The notes under the pieces are model-generated. The model worked only from the letters and a program-made list of their open reading frames with translations, was not told the DNA's origin and did no database searches. The translations under genes and the position numbers were made by a program. A stretch of 64,000 nt of DNA from Cryptomeria japonica (taxonomy: Eukaryota > Streptophyta > Pinopsida > Cupressales > Cupressaceae): NCBI RefSeq assembly GCF_030272615.1, contig NC_081409.1, forward strand, positions 473,366,573-473,430,572. The letters are read 5' to 3'. Within the stretch, counting starts at the first letter, position 1; every line of letters begins with the position of its first letter. This document shows positions 22,701 to 34,985 of this stretch, one piece after another.

Positions 22701-24151
22701 TTTACCTTTGTATCATTTCAGGATATTTCTAGATCAACAAACAAAGCAACAGATGCCATGGCTACCTTGGCATCTATACCACAACTACAAGAATCTAAGT
22801 TCTGCTATGAATTATCGGTGGAAGAGTTACATTATCCTTCTTATGATTCCCCTGAGTCTTAGATGGTATGTTCTATTATTGGACATGATTCATCTCACTA
22901 TAGTCATATCTACTCTTACTTGCATGACCAAAGTATCCCTGCTAATCTTACCCGTAATGAGAAAAGAAATCGAATCCGAAATGCTTCACAGTATGTCATC
23001 ATCACTAACGATCAATATAGGTGATATTTGGATAGTACTTTTCTTAGGTGTCTATAAACTGAAGAGTCCCAACCCACGTTATCTAAAGGCCATGAAGGTA
23101 TTTGTGGATCTCATTCAAACGGTCTCACTCTGGCTCGAAAACTACTAAGGGTTGGCTACTACTAGCCAGATATGGAAAAAGATGCTATAAAATTTGCTAA
23201 AACTTGTGAGAAGTGTCAGCTACATGGGAATCTCATACATGCTCTAGCAAGGGATCTAATACCTTTTATCACACATTGGCCTTTTCAACAATGAGCATTT
23301 CACCTCATTGGCCAAATCTATCATGCATCATCTAATGGACACAAGTTTATCATAACTGCCACTAAGTACATCACTAAGTTCGTTGAAGTGGTTCCGCTAA
23401 TCAAAGCAATCGGTAAACAAGTGGAAATGTTCATCCTTAACTATATCATCTACAGGTATTGAATACCTTCTTCAATTGTGACTGACAATGGGGCTAGTTC
23501 AAAAACAAAGATCTAGATGAGATTTGTGAAAAGTTTAAAATCAAACAGCACTGGTCATCCATATACTACCCTCAAGGTAATGGACAAGCTAAAGCATCTA
23601 ACAAAAATTTGTTGACTATCTTGCACAAAACGGTCAACAAATCTGGAAAGGATTGGCATCTACAACTCAATCCTACACTATGGGCTTATAGAACAAGTAT
23701 CAGAACACCTACTAGGGCTACACTGTTTTCTTTGGTGTATGGATCCGAAGCAGTCTTTCCTATTCAGGTGGAAATACCTTCTTTGAGAGTTTATTTGCAA
23801 GGTCTTGTTACTGATGAAGACTAGAGAATATCTAGATTGCAAGAGCTTGATCCACTAGATGAATGTTGGCAAGTGGTGTTTGATCATCTAAGAGCGTACC
23901 AAAAGAGAATGTCTAGAGGTTATAACAAGAAAGTTTGACAAAGAGAATTTCAGGTCGGTGACCTTGTTTTGAGAGAGAATCCTAAAAATCAACACTTTCG
24001 AGACAACAAAGGGAAGTTTGAACCCAACTGGTTGGTTCCCTACATTGTTACCATAGTCTTTGGCTCTGGTGCTTATAAACTCTCAACATCAAAAGGAGAA
24101 CAACTCCATGAACCAATCAACACCATCCACTTGAAGAAATTCTTCACTTAG
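22701..24151 (+). pseudogene. pol: Element 1 integrase
   Basis: The HHCC zinc domain starts at about 23091 (HEGICGSHSNGLTLARKLL) and ends CEKCQLHGN. In the core the first catalytic Asp is replaced (ATKYITKFVEV; family ATDYFTKW.EA), the second is kept (IVTDNGASS), and the Glu is replaced by Lys (YYPQGNGQAKASN; family GQ.E..N). After WAYRTSIRTPTRATLFSLVY comes the C-terminal domain FQVGDLVLRENPKN to PINTIHLKKFF at 24151. No chromodomain follows, as expected for a Tat element. Stops interrupt it at several places. Confidence 0.85.
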
Positions 24152-25639
24152 TATTCTCTACTCCAGCAACCTGTACAACAAAAAAAATAAAAAATAAAAA
24201 TCAAATGCCTTGGTGAAAACCCGATAAAAAGGCACCTTGGTAGTAAAAAAAAAAGAAAAGATCTTTTCCAAGTAGGTGAAAACCTGGTAAATAGGTGTCT
24301 CTTGTACTCAAGTGCTCCATCTATCAATGCAAATTTGGCATTTCTTGTTTTCATTCCCGCTTTCTTGAATCTTTTCTTTCACTTGTACATATCTTTTAGT
24401 CGCTTTTGTGACATCCCGATTCTTTTGGAACCCTCATGGCTTGAAACCGATCAATGTCCTAGTCTTAGGGTAATCGACTGATCAATCTAAATATCCTAAG
24501 TATTTTAACCAAGTCATCTTTATGTTGGTAGTACCAGGTCAACCACTCTGAGTCAGTCACCTATCTCCACACTACTGTCAATTTTAATCACTAAGTAAAC
24601 AAGCAAAACAAGACTACTGAAAAACAATCATTTAACCATTTGAGCTATGATTGAAATTGCCTTTGTGTGTTTTCTTTTAAATTGATTTCCAATTATTATT
24701 CCCTCTGAGTAACTCAAGGAAGTCTATCTTGACTAAGAGGAGAAAGGATTTGGGGAATAATACTTTTCTATGTTTTCTTCTTGTAGGAATGATTTTGATG
24801 ATCTGGAAACATCTAATCAGTTGGGTGTCTGTGATAAGTGCCTTCACATTAAGGTGAAATCACCACACATACCTTGACTCTGCTTATTTGTATGCTATAG
24901 GGAGGTTGGAGTCATTTCTTTAATATGCAATCTGGATGCATGCATACTCTATCCAAGGATATGAATGATAAAAGGGTCATTGCGGACAAGATAATTAATA
25001 TTGCATATAAAAAGGAAGGAACTCTATTTTACTAGTTGTGTTTGTAAAAAGCTCAATGGTGATAATTAAGCATACCAAATCCAGTGACTAAGTTTAGGTT
25101 GCATTCATTCTAAATTTTATGTATTTAAGGTGACTTCACCTTGATAACAATGATCTCTTTATCTTTTCAATGAGAGTCTGAAGCAATCGTCATTTCTTAG
25201 CTAAGTGGTACCCTTTTTCATCATCATTTCTCTAATCGAGTACTTGTGTATTGAGATGGTTAGCTGCATACATGAGAATCTTATATAGATCCATACATTT
25301 CATTATATATTTATTTGCATTCATATTATTACATGGAAAATAAACATTTTACATTACCCATTACTCATTTTTCATCATTTATTTGCATATGAAAAAGAAT
25401 TTTAAAAAAAACATCCATATTCATCCACATTACATATATCCATACTGAAAAGATGTGCATACATATAGAATAAAGCATATAGAAAGACATCTCATAATCA
25501 ATCAACACAAGTATTATGAAGTCAAATAAAGAGCTCGTACATCTCATCATAATCACGGTGTCTAATAGTACAAATGATATCAACTGTCATACACAATGTC
25601 TCATCAGAGCAAGAATTGTATAAGATACAAAAATGAGGC
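24152..25639. other. Post-pol non-coding region of element 1
   Basis: Directly after pol a GGTGAAAACC phrase occurs twice (about 24211 and 24271), each followed by an AGGTG/AGGCACC box; similar phrases are common after pol in Tat-like elements. The rest up to about 25640 is AT-rich with no recognised gene on either strand. Confidence 0.5.
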
Positions 25640-27480
25640 ATATAACAAAATCTAGGAGGTATATAAATCTATCTCTTTGCCTCTCCCTCATCGCCAGGTG
25701 GAGGAGGTGGTGCCTGCTAAATGACATCCTATCTAGGTGCCCTAGCTCCCTTAGATCGAGCCATATACTAAGAATATGGTACAACCTGTTGTGCTACTAG
25801 GACCGCTACACTATAAGTTGCAACATAATAAGTTGCATGGCTCATCTGATACAAAACCTCTCACTGAAGGGCATCTCGCTTTGCTCTAATATTAGCAAGT
25901 TTTCAATCTCACTCTGCTAGTTGCATTTGTGCCACTGTCAATTGTGACTACAAACATGTCACTCTCGCCCTCAAAGATCGAACTATGTCTGGAACTGCCT
26001 GCTCTCTCCCCAAATCCCCCTCTCCACCTCCCTTCTCATCCCTCCATTTCCTAACCTACCTAGGAGTTGTTCTCTCCTCCTCACCTCCAAATTTTTATGC
26101 CCTAGAACTGCCTACCTCAACCCCAACAGCTCCTAAGGATCCACCCTCCCCTCTCTGTCACTATTGACCTCCTATTGGTGCCCTGCTGCTACTAGCACTA
26201 GGATCACCTCTTGTTTGTCTAGGTACATCCACTCTCTATCCCTGTACCTATACTTGTCCATGTACTTGACCTGATACCTATGCCTGTGCTGGTGCATCCT
26301 CCTCAACCTCATCTATAAGAGGCACATGCTCTCCAAGATATGTAAACTGAGGAAAAGGGTGTCTCTGAAACCAATCTCTATATTGGGGCAATACCCCCAT
26401 ATCTGCCACATCCTCTAGGTACTCCCATCTCTGCAACTATAAACCCAATGACTTCCTGCATCCTCAATGCATATGATAGTCTCGGTGCCCATCCTCATCT
26501 CTCATCCTCCCCATATCTTGCATACATTGTGAACTCCTAGGATATATTCTATGGTCTCCCATACTATCTCAAAACCCTAGATACTACAAATCGCTCAATA
26601 ATAGAAGCCAATCTACCGATCAGAGGTCTAGTCATAAACATATCTCTCCACTATACCCTCCAATCATCCCACAACTCTAGAACCCTATATGGTCTCCATA
26701 CTATAGCTATCAAGTCATCCAACTACCTCCTCCAAAAATTAGTCTTGCCCAGGTGGGGCTTTATAACATAACCTAAATACCAGTATATGATAGGTTGTTG
26801 TGCCTCCCTCGAATCATCCACTATAGGTTTGCAAACCAGGATATGCTCCCATGCCCATATCTGCAAAACTAGGATACTTGTTGCCATGCTCTTCCCCTCT
26901 TGATAGACAATCTCATGCATCTCATGGTACATATGGATGAGTAAGCTTGAACCCCACCCTAATCTAACTGGATGAGTCAGCAATCTCTCTAGCATTCTAC
27001 CCCATCCACATAAAAAATCCCTGTTGTCCTCTATCAGGCATCATGAAACAACCAATCATGCTAGCCAAAATTCAAGCCAAAGGGTACTTTGCACCATACC
27101 TACTCATCAAATCATCCCAAGTGATAGCATGATCAAGGATAGTCTCATCATGGAATATACTTCTAAGAGCCTCAATACCCGGTCATGGAGTAGAATCATA
27201 ATCTATCTTATCTCCAGCAAACGGAATCCTCAATATCCTATAAATATCCTCTGGAGTGATCGTCATCTCTCCAACCGACAAATGAAATGTTTTATGCTCA
27301 TAATGGAAATGCTCAACTAATGTTGTCAACATACCATGATTCACATAGATATCAAGCAGCTGTAACAAATATCCAAATCCACACAAGCCTATGTGACCTC
27401 TCTATGCGTCTAATAAATCACACACTAATCTTATCGTCGATAGAAATGTGTATCGAAACTGAATATTTGGCAACTAAATC
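25640..27480 (-). pseudogene. Antisense plant mobile domain (PMD) pseudogene carried by element 1
   Basis: Read on the minus strand, opposite to pol. The N-terminal part gives RGHIGLCGFGYLLQLL, HFHYEHKTFHLSVGEMTITP and EDIYRILRIPFAG; the FHLPxGEMTITLxDVxxLLxLP pattern is the core of the plant mobile domain. After two stops and one frameshift near 27010 it continues with RLGWGSSLLIHMYHEM and LVLQIWAWEHILVCKP, the WGSAVLAxLYR and LLLQLWAWER blocks of the same domain. A charged Gln/Ala-rich tail runs to about 25640. PMD proteins are plant nuclear proteins linked to transposons and silencing. It is broken, but the whole domain is present, suggesting an ancestral full ORF. Confidence 0.75.
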
Positions 27481-28590
27481 TGCAAAAAAATTGAACACAC
27501 AAATCATCAATACATGGTCAACTTTGCACTAAGAATGTGTTAAACATGCTAAAGTATCCAAATTTACGAAATTGAAAACCAAAATTTGTTGTTTTCCATA
27601 CGAGTTACCATAGACAAGCAAACACATTGATCTGCATGAGTAAATAGACCCAAATGACAAATTATAACATATTACATGATTAAATGGTCTCTTAAGAACA
27701 TTCTCATATGATACACGGGTAAACACCACATGAAAAACCCTACATTACCATACGATAAAACAAAAAATGCCAGATACTCATACGAGAAAGAGTATGACAC
27801 CGAACAATAAAATGACACAACATGACTTCAAAGGAATTTCAAAATGAAAAATTCAACAAAAATTCAAAAAATTAGAAATTCAAAAGGCTTAAGATTGATC
27901 ACTTACTGTTGGGGCATAGTTTCATGGTAGATTATATCATCTCTGGCGCTCGAATCGATGCTCTTGAATCAGAATTGCCATTTTTATTCACAAGAGGTTT
28001 TTCCAATTTTTAAACTTTGAGAGGTAAAAATGAATTGACAATGACACATTGAACCCCTTATATAGCCCAGACCCTAATTTTCAAAATTCCTCTGATAGAC
28101 ATAAAACTTGTACCCTTGCCTAAATCGACTGTCCGGAGTCCATTTTCGGGATCAAAATCAAAATCTGACATCAATTTTCTAGTCAAAATTTCACAATATT
28201 GACCACTTAGCACTTTCATCCTCAAGTCAAATTTTGAATCATTTTGCACTCAATTCAACTCTGATCTCAAATTAATTCTTACATCAATCTTTGTACTCAA
28301 ATTATCATCGCTAATTTTTTTTTAATTTTTTCAAAATTGCCTAAAATCATTGTACCCTTGCTATCTTTCAATTTCGCTCCTGAGGGGGCATACTCATTAC
28401 ATCTTTTCAATGATTATTATTATTTCAAAGTCAAGATATTTTTTAAATCTTCATCTAAAGTCGAGAAGAAATCTTTTCAGTCAAAGAAAATCAACTAAAC
28501 CTTGTTACTAGGGACATCTTAACTAAATCATGTCGTATTAAGTTGAGATTCTTTGATGTCAAATAAAGAAATGTTTAGGGACATAACAAT
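27481..28590. other. Region upstream of the antisense PMD pseudogene
   Basis: No recognised gene. On the minus strand a TTTTTTTGCAG tract (about 27480-27490) just before the PMD frame resembles a splice acceptor, although the frame is also open across it. Four TCRTACGAG-like motifs lie at 27597-27785, echoing those in the 5' leader. Small ORFs at 27529-27729 (-) and 28058-28249 (-) are unrecognised; the promoter of the antisense gene, if any, would lie here. Confidence 0.35.
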
Positions 28591-28663
28591 TTTTGTCCTT
28601 ATCTGAATCAATCTTCAAATTGGTGTTCAATTTTGTCACACCAAATCAAGCTGGATATTATCT

Positions 28664-28990
28664 ATTGCTCAATCAATTCTTGTTCAATCAAGTTCAGAAT
28701 CAGTTTTATCGCTTTGCTCAGTTGATTCTTGTTCAATCAAGTTCGGAATCAGTTTTATCACTTTTCTCAATCGGTTCTTGTTCAATCAAGTTTGGAATTG
28801 GTTTTATCTCTCGCTCAGTTGGTTCTTTTTCAATCAAGTTCAGAATCGGTTTCATCTCTTCGCTCAATCTAGTTTGATCAATTTCTAGATCGATGCTCAT
28901 TTCTTGATCAATCAAGTTCAAGAATGGTATCTCACTCTTTATCAATTCTTGTTCAATCAAGTTCAGGATTGGTATCGCTTTAATCAAATA
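28664..28990 (+). repeat. Tandem array of approximately 48-bp repeats before the 3' LTR
   Basis: The core TTCTTGTTCAATCAAGTTC recurs at 28677, 28726, 28775, 28823, 28901 and 28946, with a degraded copy near 28871. Spacings are 49, 49, 48 and 45 bp where clear. Each unit continues with a GAATCGGTTTTATCTCT-like half. Tandem subrepeats in the 3' UTR are a known feature of Tat/Ogre elements and a documented source of plant satellites. Confidence 0.85.
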
Positions 28991-29122
28991 TGTTCAGTTT
29001 CATCACTTCAAATCAAGCCAAACATCTTGTTCTTCATCGGTTTGTGATCCATCAAGTTCAGAACTGATATCTATTTGACATCAACTATTATTTGAACCAA
29101 CATGTTGCTCACACATTAATTC

Positions 29123-29135
29123 AAAGAGGGGCAAA
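29123..29135 (+). other. Polypurine tract of element 1
   Basis: AAAGAGGGGCAAA directly precedes the TG of the 3' LTR at 29136, the position where plus-strand synthesis is primed. Confidence 0.75.
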
Positions 29136-30506
29136 TGTAATACCCTAAAAATTGTCACCTAAACCATGGGTCCCTAATCTTGACAACATCACCAAGGTCC
29201 TAACCAAAAGCAATTAAATCAACCTTGAGCACCTAATTAATTAATTCTTCAATCATTAATGTTACATGGTGAATTAATCACTCTATATTAATAAAATATT
29301 TAATTAATTAATTAAATCATTCCAAGTAAATCATTTTAATCAATTATTCTATTTATTTAATTAAATATCCTAGCATATTTAATTAATAAATCAATTTGCC
29401 ATTTAAATCACAAAAAAAGGAATTAATTTAAATAAAAAGAGGAATTAATTTACAAAAAGAGATTAATCACAAAAAAAGGAATTAATCTCCAAAAGAAAGA
29501 GTTAAATTGAAAACAAAAGAAAATAATTAAATTGAGAGAAGAAATCAAACATAAGATATTTCTTTTTCTAAAATTGAGATAACTTGAGAAATTTTAGAAA
29601 GCAATTAAATTGAATTAATCATTTTCTCTAAAATTAAAACTCAAAGCTTTTCTTGAGAAAAGAGGTTCAGTTGCATTGAAAAGGCTTAAGCAATTAAATT
29701 GAATTAATCATTTTCTCTAAAATTAAAACTCAAAGCTTTTCTTGAGAAAAGAGGTTCAGTTGCATTGAAAAGGATTTTTCTAAATAAAAATCTTGAGAAA
29801 ATTAAAGAAATGTGCATGGAATTGACTATTTTTATCTCAAGTGCATGGAATCAACTAATTTTATCTCCAGTCCAAACTCAAACTTATAATATGAATTCAT
29901 TCAATCAAACTATAATTGGAATCTATCTCAAGATTAACTTAATCCGATCTCTCAATTATTTCAATTAACCTGGATTGTGTTTTTCTTGAGGAATCTCAGC
30001 CGCTCATTGTAAATCAATCTTGATCGTTGGTCTCTCTCTTGAGTCTCTATAAATTCAACCTTCATCTCTCATTCAAGACACCCTAGAGATTTATTGTTAT
30101 TGTAAATTTTTGTCTCTGGAGTCATTGAAAATATTATGCTTTGAGATTATTGCATCTTAGTTTAGCTTTTCGCATACTAAGTTTAATTATGATTGCTTGC
30201 ATTCATTTAGCTTAATATTAATTCATCTAGCTTAATATTCATTCATCTAGCTTAATTTTGGCATATTTAGCTTATTCTTGTGCTCATATAGATCAATTCC
30301 TTCATATTGGTGTAGTCTGGTCACTAGTATTGCTTAGACAAATCTAAGAGCAAGTCTATACTCGCATATTTTAGAAGGCAATAAGTTGATTTGTTATGGT
30401 TTTTATATTAATGATTATATATGTCTAACCATACATGCAATGACTTAATTGAAGTGTTGTGTCTTACAACTTACAGCTTACAGACTTTATCCACTTTTCA
30501 CACACA
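29136..30506 (+). repeat. 3' LTR of element 1
   Basis: 1371 bp, TGTAATACCC to CACACACA. It carries a private tandem duplication of about 89 bp (29601-29685 and 29690-29773) that is single in both 5' copies. A TATA box lies at about 30044-30051. It is more like the inner 5' copy than the outer one. Confidence 0.9.
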
Positions 30507-30511
30507 GCTAT
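30507..30511. repeat. Target-site duplication of element 1 (right)
   Basis: GCTAT, identical to 11886-11890. Confidence 0.9.
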
Positions 30512-31121
30512 CAGTCTACAAGGTAGATGGAATATCCTGAATCCTTTTACATCCAGAGAAGTAAAAATTAACTCAGGAATTAGTGGAAGTTTTATGATAT
30601 AGAGGATGAGTCTCTCAAAAAGTAAATTTGGTAATACAATTGATGATGAGAGTAGAATAGGTAGAGTAGAAAGAAGAAGTGTTTTAGAGGGTGTAGTAGA
30701 GAGAGAAGAAGAGAATAGAGAGTCGGGAAAGAGAAGAAGAACATTGAATGCGTGCATAGCACGGTGTAGAGAGTAGTGAATAGAAAATAAAGGAAACTGA
30801 AGAGTTCAGAGAAAAGAGTTGATAACAAAGAATGTGGAAGAGGGAGAGGTGTAGAGTACAACCGAGGGTTACAAAATACTATTTGTAACAAGGTATCTTC
30901 ATTGTAACAAAAAATTGATCTTCATTTTAATTCATCTGAGTTGTTGCTCAAAATAGGGGTTGGTGATCCTTTGGGATTTTGGACCCTTATTAGGGGATTT
31001 TGACCTTTGAGGGTCTTTTACCTTCTGTCAAATTAAATGTATGCACTTTTGTGGCTGACTCTTCAACTTGATCCATTGTAATCAAATTTGCATATACTTG
31101 GGAGCTTGGTAAAGAAAAATC
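30512..31121. other. Flank between element 1 and the CACTA transposase gene
   Basis: No gene recognised. The plus strand is purine-rich between 30600 and 30860 (AGAGAAGAAG-type runs), which explains the Leu/Ser-rich antisense ORFs there. The stretch 30880-31100 is T-rich and precedes the TNP2 start; it could hold its promoter, but I see no convincing TATA box. No CACTA terminal repeat is visible. Confidence 0.35.
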
Positions 31122-33729
31122 ATGTTAGATAATATTATTTCAGAACAAAATGAAGAGATAATTTCTATATTGTGGGCTAGATTGAAAAGAAAGGGTGATG
31201 GGAAATGTTATTGTCCTTGCAATAATTTCAAGGGCTTAAAGATGAGAAGACTTTTAATCACAGCAGCTGAGAAACATTGTAGGCAGCATAGTCACATTGA
31301 AGGGGGGCATGATTATCATCCATTAGTAAGATGTTCATTATATGTCTTTATATTGATTGAATTTGTAAATGTTTATATCATTTTAACATTTTTTATATAT
31401 ACAAAAAATCACTTGATCATGATCATGGTTTATTTGTGTCGATCATTATTATAAAGGTGGGGCACCCTAGAGCACATGATATGGATTATCACAGCCCGAT
31501 GAATGTGGTTTTGCAAGTAGAGGAACATGGTGTTGTGAATTTTGAAGATAAATTTAATGATCCTATGGAAGAAGATGATCATGCGCTATAAAACATAGTT
31601 GAAGATGATGGTACAAATACATTGATCCGTGACACATTTACTAGTGCAGCTAATCATCATAATCAAGAGGACTTTGATGATGTTCATGATTTACTTGTAC
31701 TCGAGAAGGCATATGAGCCCCTTTATGAAGTCTCTGAAACAACTCTTCTCTGTTGTATTGTTGGTGTTGAACTTGAAAGTTATGAATGGTTTATCCAACA
31801 TAGAAATCCCATGGGTGTTAAGGTATGTCATATATGTCATCCTTTTTCATCTATTTTGTTGTTAGTTCATCATTATAAGTAAATAAAGAATGAAATATGT
31901 ACCATTAATATTCTTTATATTAACAAATTATTTTTTTGTTGTAGATTGATACATGATTTTTTGTTACCACCATCAAATATTTTACCTCACTCATACTGAG
32001 ATTTATCTTCTATTATGAAAGATATTGGAATGGAGTATCAAGCAATAGATGCATGTCCCAATGATCATATTATATATCATAAACAACATGAATTTGCAAC
32101 AGAATACTCGGAATGTCATATCAATAGATATCGATAAGATCAATTAATAAAAATAGTGCCTTTCAAGGTTCTTTGTTATATTCCCATTATTCCACGTATG
32201 CAACAACTATTTAGGTGTAAAACCTTAGTGCAATTTATGGATTATCATGCAAAAAATAGAAGTGGAGATGGCATTCTTCAAATGCATGTGGATGGTTCTG
32301 CATTTAGGGACATGGAGTAAAAATGGCCACACTTTAAAGAAGAACCTCGTAATCTTAGGCTTTCACTGGCAGCAAACAATGTCAATCCATTTGGAGAGCT
32401 GAGATCTATTTATTTGGTGTGGCCTATTTTTGTTATTAACAATAACATTCCTTCATGGATGTCAATAAAGAGGGAGCACATAATGTTGGAAATTATTGTT
32501 CTAGGTATTTGTTTACATCAATTTTCTTTAACGTAGTAGCATCTCATTTGTCTTATTTATTGCATAATGACTTATAATTTTTTCATTTAATAGTCATGTA
32601 CATTAATTTATATATATTGCATTAAAATGGTTATAATAATTATGTAATGTTTGTGTTCATTCAACTAGGTAAGTACCAAGTTAAAGATATGAATGTATAT
32701 ATCGAGCCTCTTATCGATGAGTTACTAAAGTTATGGAATGGCATCACTATGTATGATGTCTCAAGACCAATAGGACAAAGACAATTTCAATTTCATGCAA
32801 TGCTTGTATGGACAATTCATGATGCCCCAGGGCTAACACATTTTTGTGGTATGTTAGAATGTTCGACTGCACTTTAATTATATTTAATTTTATGAAGTAA
32901 ATATTATATATAATTATAAAAATTGACATATTTAATCCAATTATATATTATCTTGCAGGTCTTCAAACAAAGGGAAAATTTGCATGTCTAGTTTGTGGTC
33001 CAAAGATGAAATCTCTTCATTCAACAAGTTTAGGAAAGCAGGTGTTTGATGAGTATAGGAACTTCCTCCACATAAATCATAGGTATCAAACTACTAAAAA
33101 AAATATTTTCAATGGGAAAGAAGAGACTACATCAAAACCACGAAGAATGACACCTCACCTATGGAATTTGGAATATAATAGAATTAATCATCAAGGTTAT
33201 ACATCAGATAAAATTATTTATCTATCATATATGATATGTTTAGAATTTGTATTTTTATATTGTTTTTTGTTTACTCATTTTGTAATTGACAATGATTGTC
33301 ATTCTTAATTTTTTAAACTTATATGCTTCATGAAGGTTGTCAAGGTATTAGTGGTCGGCTTCCATAGGGACTGAAAAGTTATCCCAGACAATTTAGTAGG
33401 TTTCCCTACTATGAGCAGCTACAAATTGTGAATTTGTTTGATACAATGTATATCAAAAAGAATATAACAAAAATGTTATGGAAAATATTGGATAGAAGGC
33501 ATGACAAAGAAAAACTTGTCAAAATTTGTAGTGACATTCAAGAAGTTAATCATGCAATGAAAAATGTCATTCAATTAACTAGCAATGGAGACCAAATTAA
33601 TATATGCGCCCTTCCTTGGTTATTAACGGAGCAACAAAGAAATGCTATAAAATAAGTCATATGAAAATTTTGATTTACCACAAGATTTGCAGCGAACATA
33701 AATAATATCATAACAAAGAAAGGTGAATT
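31122..33729 (+). pseudogene. CACTA (En/Spm) TNP2-type transposase, 5' exons
   Basis: Exons with GT-AG borders can be traced: 31122-31325, 31457-31822, 31945-32504, 32669-32848, 32959-33195 and from about 33336 to the insertion point. The first encodes a transposase-associated CPCNNFKG motif. Then come LFSVVLLVLNLKVMNGLSNI (frame-shifted), MEYQAIDACPNDHIIYHK, PRNLRLSLAANNVNPFGELR, MNVYIEPLIDELLKLWNG, KGKFACLVCGPKMKSLHS and FDEYRNFLHINHRY, the TNP2 family blocks in order. TNP2 binds element ends and catalyses cut-and-paste transposition. Several in-frame stops show decay. The copia element interrupts the last exon at 33729. Confidence 0.9.
33725..33729. repeat. Target-site duplication of the copia element (left)
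   Basis: GAATT before the TG of the left LTR, repeated at 43804-43808 after the right LTR. Removing the element and one copy joins the TNP2 exon in frame. Confidence 0.9.
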
Positions 33730-34933
33730 TGTTGGCAATATGTTGGATTTGGTTAAGTGTTGTCATTGATGTCAACACTGTATCCCAGTTGGACCTATAC
33801 CGGTTAGACTTGGTGTTTATCTTGGTTTTGGCTATGATTTTGATCTGGTATGATTAGATCCCTAGATTCAATTTTGGATGGTTATTCAGGATGGCTACAT
33901 GCTTATCATATTCTGTTGGTTCATGATTTGGTGTTCTGGAAGCTATCGCTTATGTTCCTAGTTGGTATTTCTGGGTACCGGTTAGCTTTACCAATTAGTG
34001 ATATTTGATGATATGGTTTAGTGATTTTGGTCTAGCTTATGGGAACGGTTTCTAACATGCTAAAGGTTCTTCTTGATCATGTTCTAATTTTTTGGTGGCT
34101 TCACATTGGCTGACGTGTTGTTATGGTGGTCCTAGTTGGATCCGGTTAGATATTTTATGTTATTACACTGAGGGTTTCTACTAGTTGGTGAAATGTGTTG
34201 GAGCTTGGTCTTAGCATGATTTCCGGTGCATTTAATTGTGTGGGAATTCAAATTAGGTCCATGTTATGTAATGTAATTCATAATATTGGTATGGTGATAT
34301 TGTGTGATGCAATTTTTGTAATTATGGGTTTATGGGTTTAGGGTTTAGCCGACCTTGTTAATAAGGTTGATGATCTGTATTTATAGGTGACTTGTTCATG
34401 TAATTTGGATATGGATGGTTTTGATGGTTATGTCTGCATTATCAAAGGTTTATGTGCAAATAGTGATATATCATTCAGCGGAAGATTGTAAAGGTTTTGG
34501 TGTTGCAGGGTAGACATTTGTGCTTAACCGAAACTGTATCAAGCATTAGGAGATGCTACTTTCATAGTTCATTCTTTTCAGATTGTAGTCCAATGTTTTT
34601 GTAAGTCAGTGAGACTTTCTTTTGTGATGAGCAGTGAGCTCTAGGCGGTTGGCCTGATTGCAAGTGCAATCCCCATTGTAATTATTTCACATACTATTGT
34701 AGAAGTATTATCTGACTGTGGGTAGGGTTTCCCACCATGGTTTTTCCCTTTACCAGGTTTTCCATGTCAAAAACATTGGTGTTGTGTGTACTGTTCTTTC
34801 ATGCTTTATCTTTCATTGTGTTGGTTTCTTTGTGCTCTAGTATAAAGGTTATAATCTGTATTAACTGTAAATATTGGTAGAAAACTTATTCACCCCCCTC
34901 TTAGTTTTCTCTTGATATAAGAACTGTCTAGCA
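33730..34933 (+). repeat. 5' LTR of the copia element
   Basis: 1204 bp, TG...CA, clearly homologous over its length to 42594-43803. A TATA-like TATTTATAG lies at 34378-34386. Confidence 0.9.
34378..34386 (+). promoter_or_regulatory. TATA box in copia LTR
   Basis: TATTTATAG sits downstream of AAGGTTGATGATC; the same context and box are kept in the 3' LTR (43239-43250) and, reversed, in both LTRs of the nested element. Confidence 0.55.
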
Positions 34934-34935
34934 AT

Positions 34936-34947
34936 TGGTATCAGAGC
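34936..34947 (+). other. Primer-binding site, initiator tRNA-Met
   Basis: TGGTATCAGAGC is the standard plant copia primer site, complementary to the 3' end of initiator tRNA-Met. It follows the LTR end after a 2-nt spacer (AT). Confidence 0.95.
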
Positions 34948-34985
34948 AAGGTCCTCTCTGTAGAAGCTTAATCACTTGAGGAGAT

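Larger units (their letters stand above)
11891..30506 (+). mobile_element. Element 1: Tat-lineage Ty3-gypsy retrotransposon, 18.6 kb
   Basis: Complete element bounded by TGTAATACCC...CACACACA and flanked by GCTAT duplications. Order: duplicated 5' LTR (11891-14419), primer site, 2.1-kb leader, gag, protease, G-patch domain, long linker, RT, RNase H, second RNase H, integrase, then nearly 5 kb of non-pol sequence with an antisense plant-mobile-domain pseudogene and a tandem-repeat array, polypurine tract and 3' LTR (29136-30506). The second (archaeal-like) RNase H, large size and spare antisense ORF are hallmarks of the Tat lineage (Ogre, Retand and relatives). All coding regions are decayed, so it is non-autonomous now. 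Confidence 0.9.

Noticed and set aside
27479-27495. Splice acceptor of the antisense PMD gene
   Set aside because: TTTTTTTGCAG looks good, but the reading frame is also open across it and no donor could be placed, so I did not annotate an intron.
28677-28965. CRISPR-like array
   Set aside because: Regularly spaced repeats here have similar, not unique, intervening sequence and lie in a plant retrotransposon 3' UTR; they are ordinary tandem repeats.
30464-30891. Leu/Ser-rich minus-strand ORFs of about 100 codons
   Set aside because: They are the complement of a purine-rich AGAGAAGAAG stretch, so the composition explains them.
30512-31121. CACTA left terminal repeat
   Set aside because: No CACTA-type end was found upstream of the TNP2 gene. 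CACTA strings at 11328 and 11476 lie before element 1 and have no matching inverted partner that I could see.
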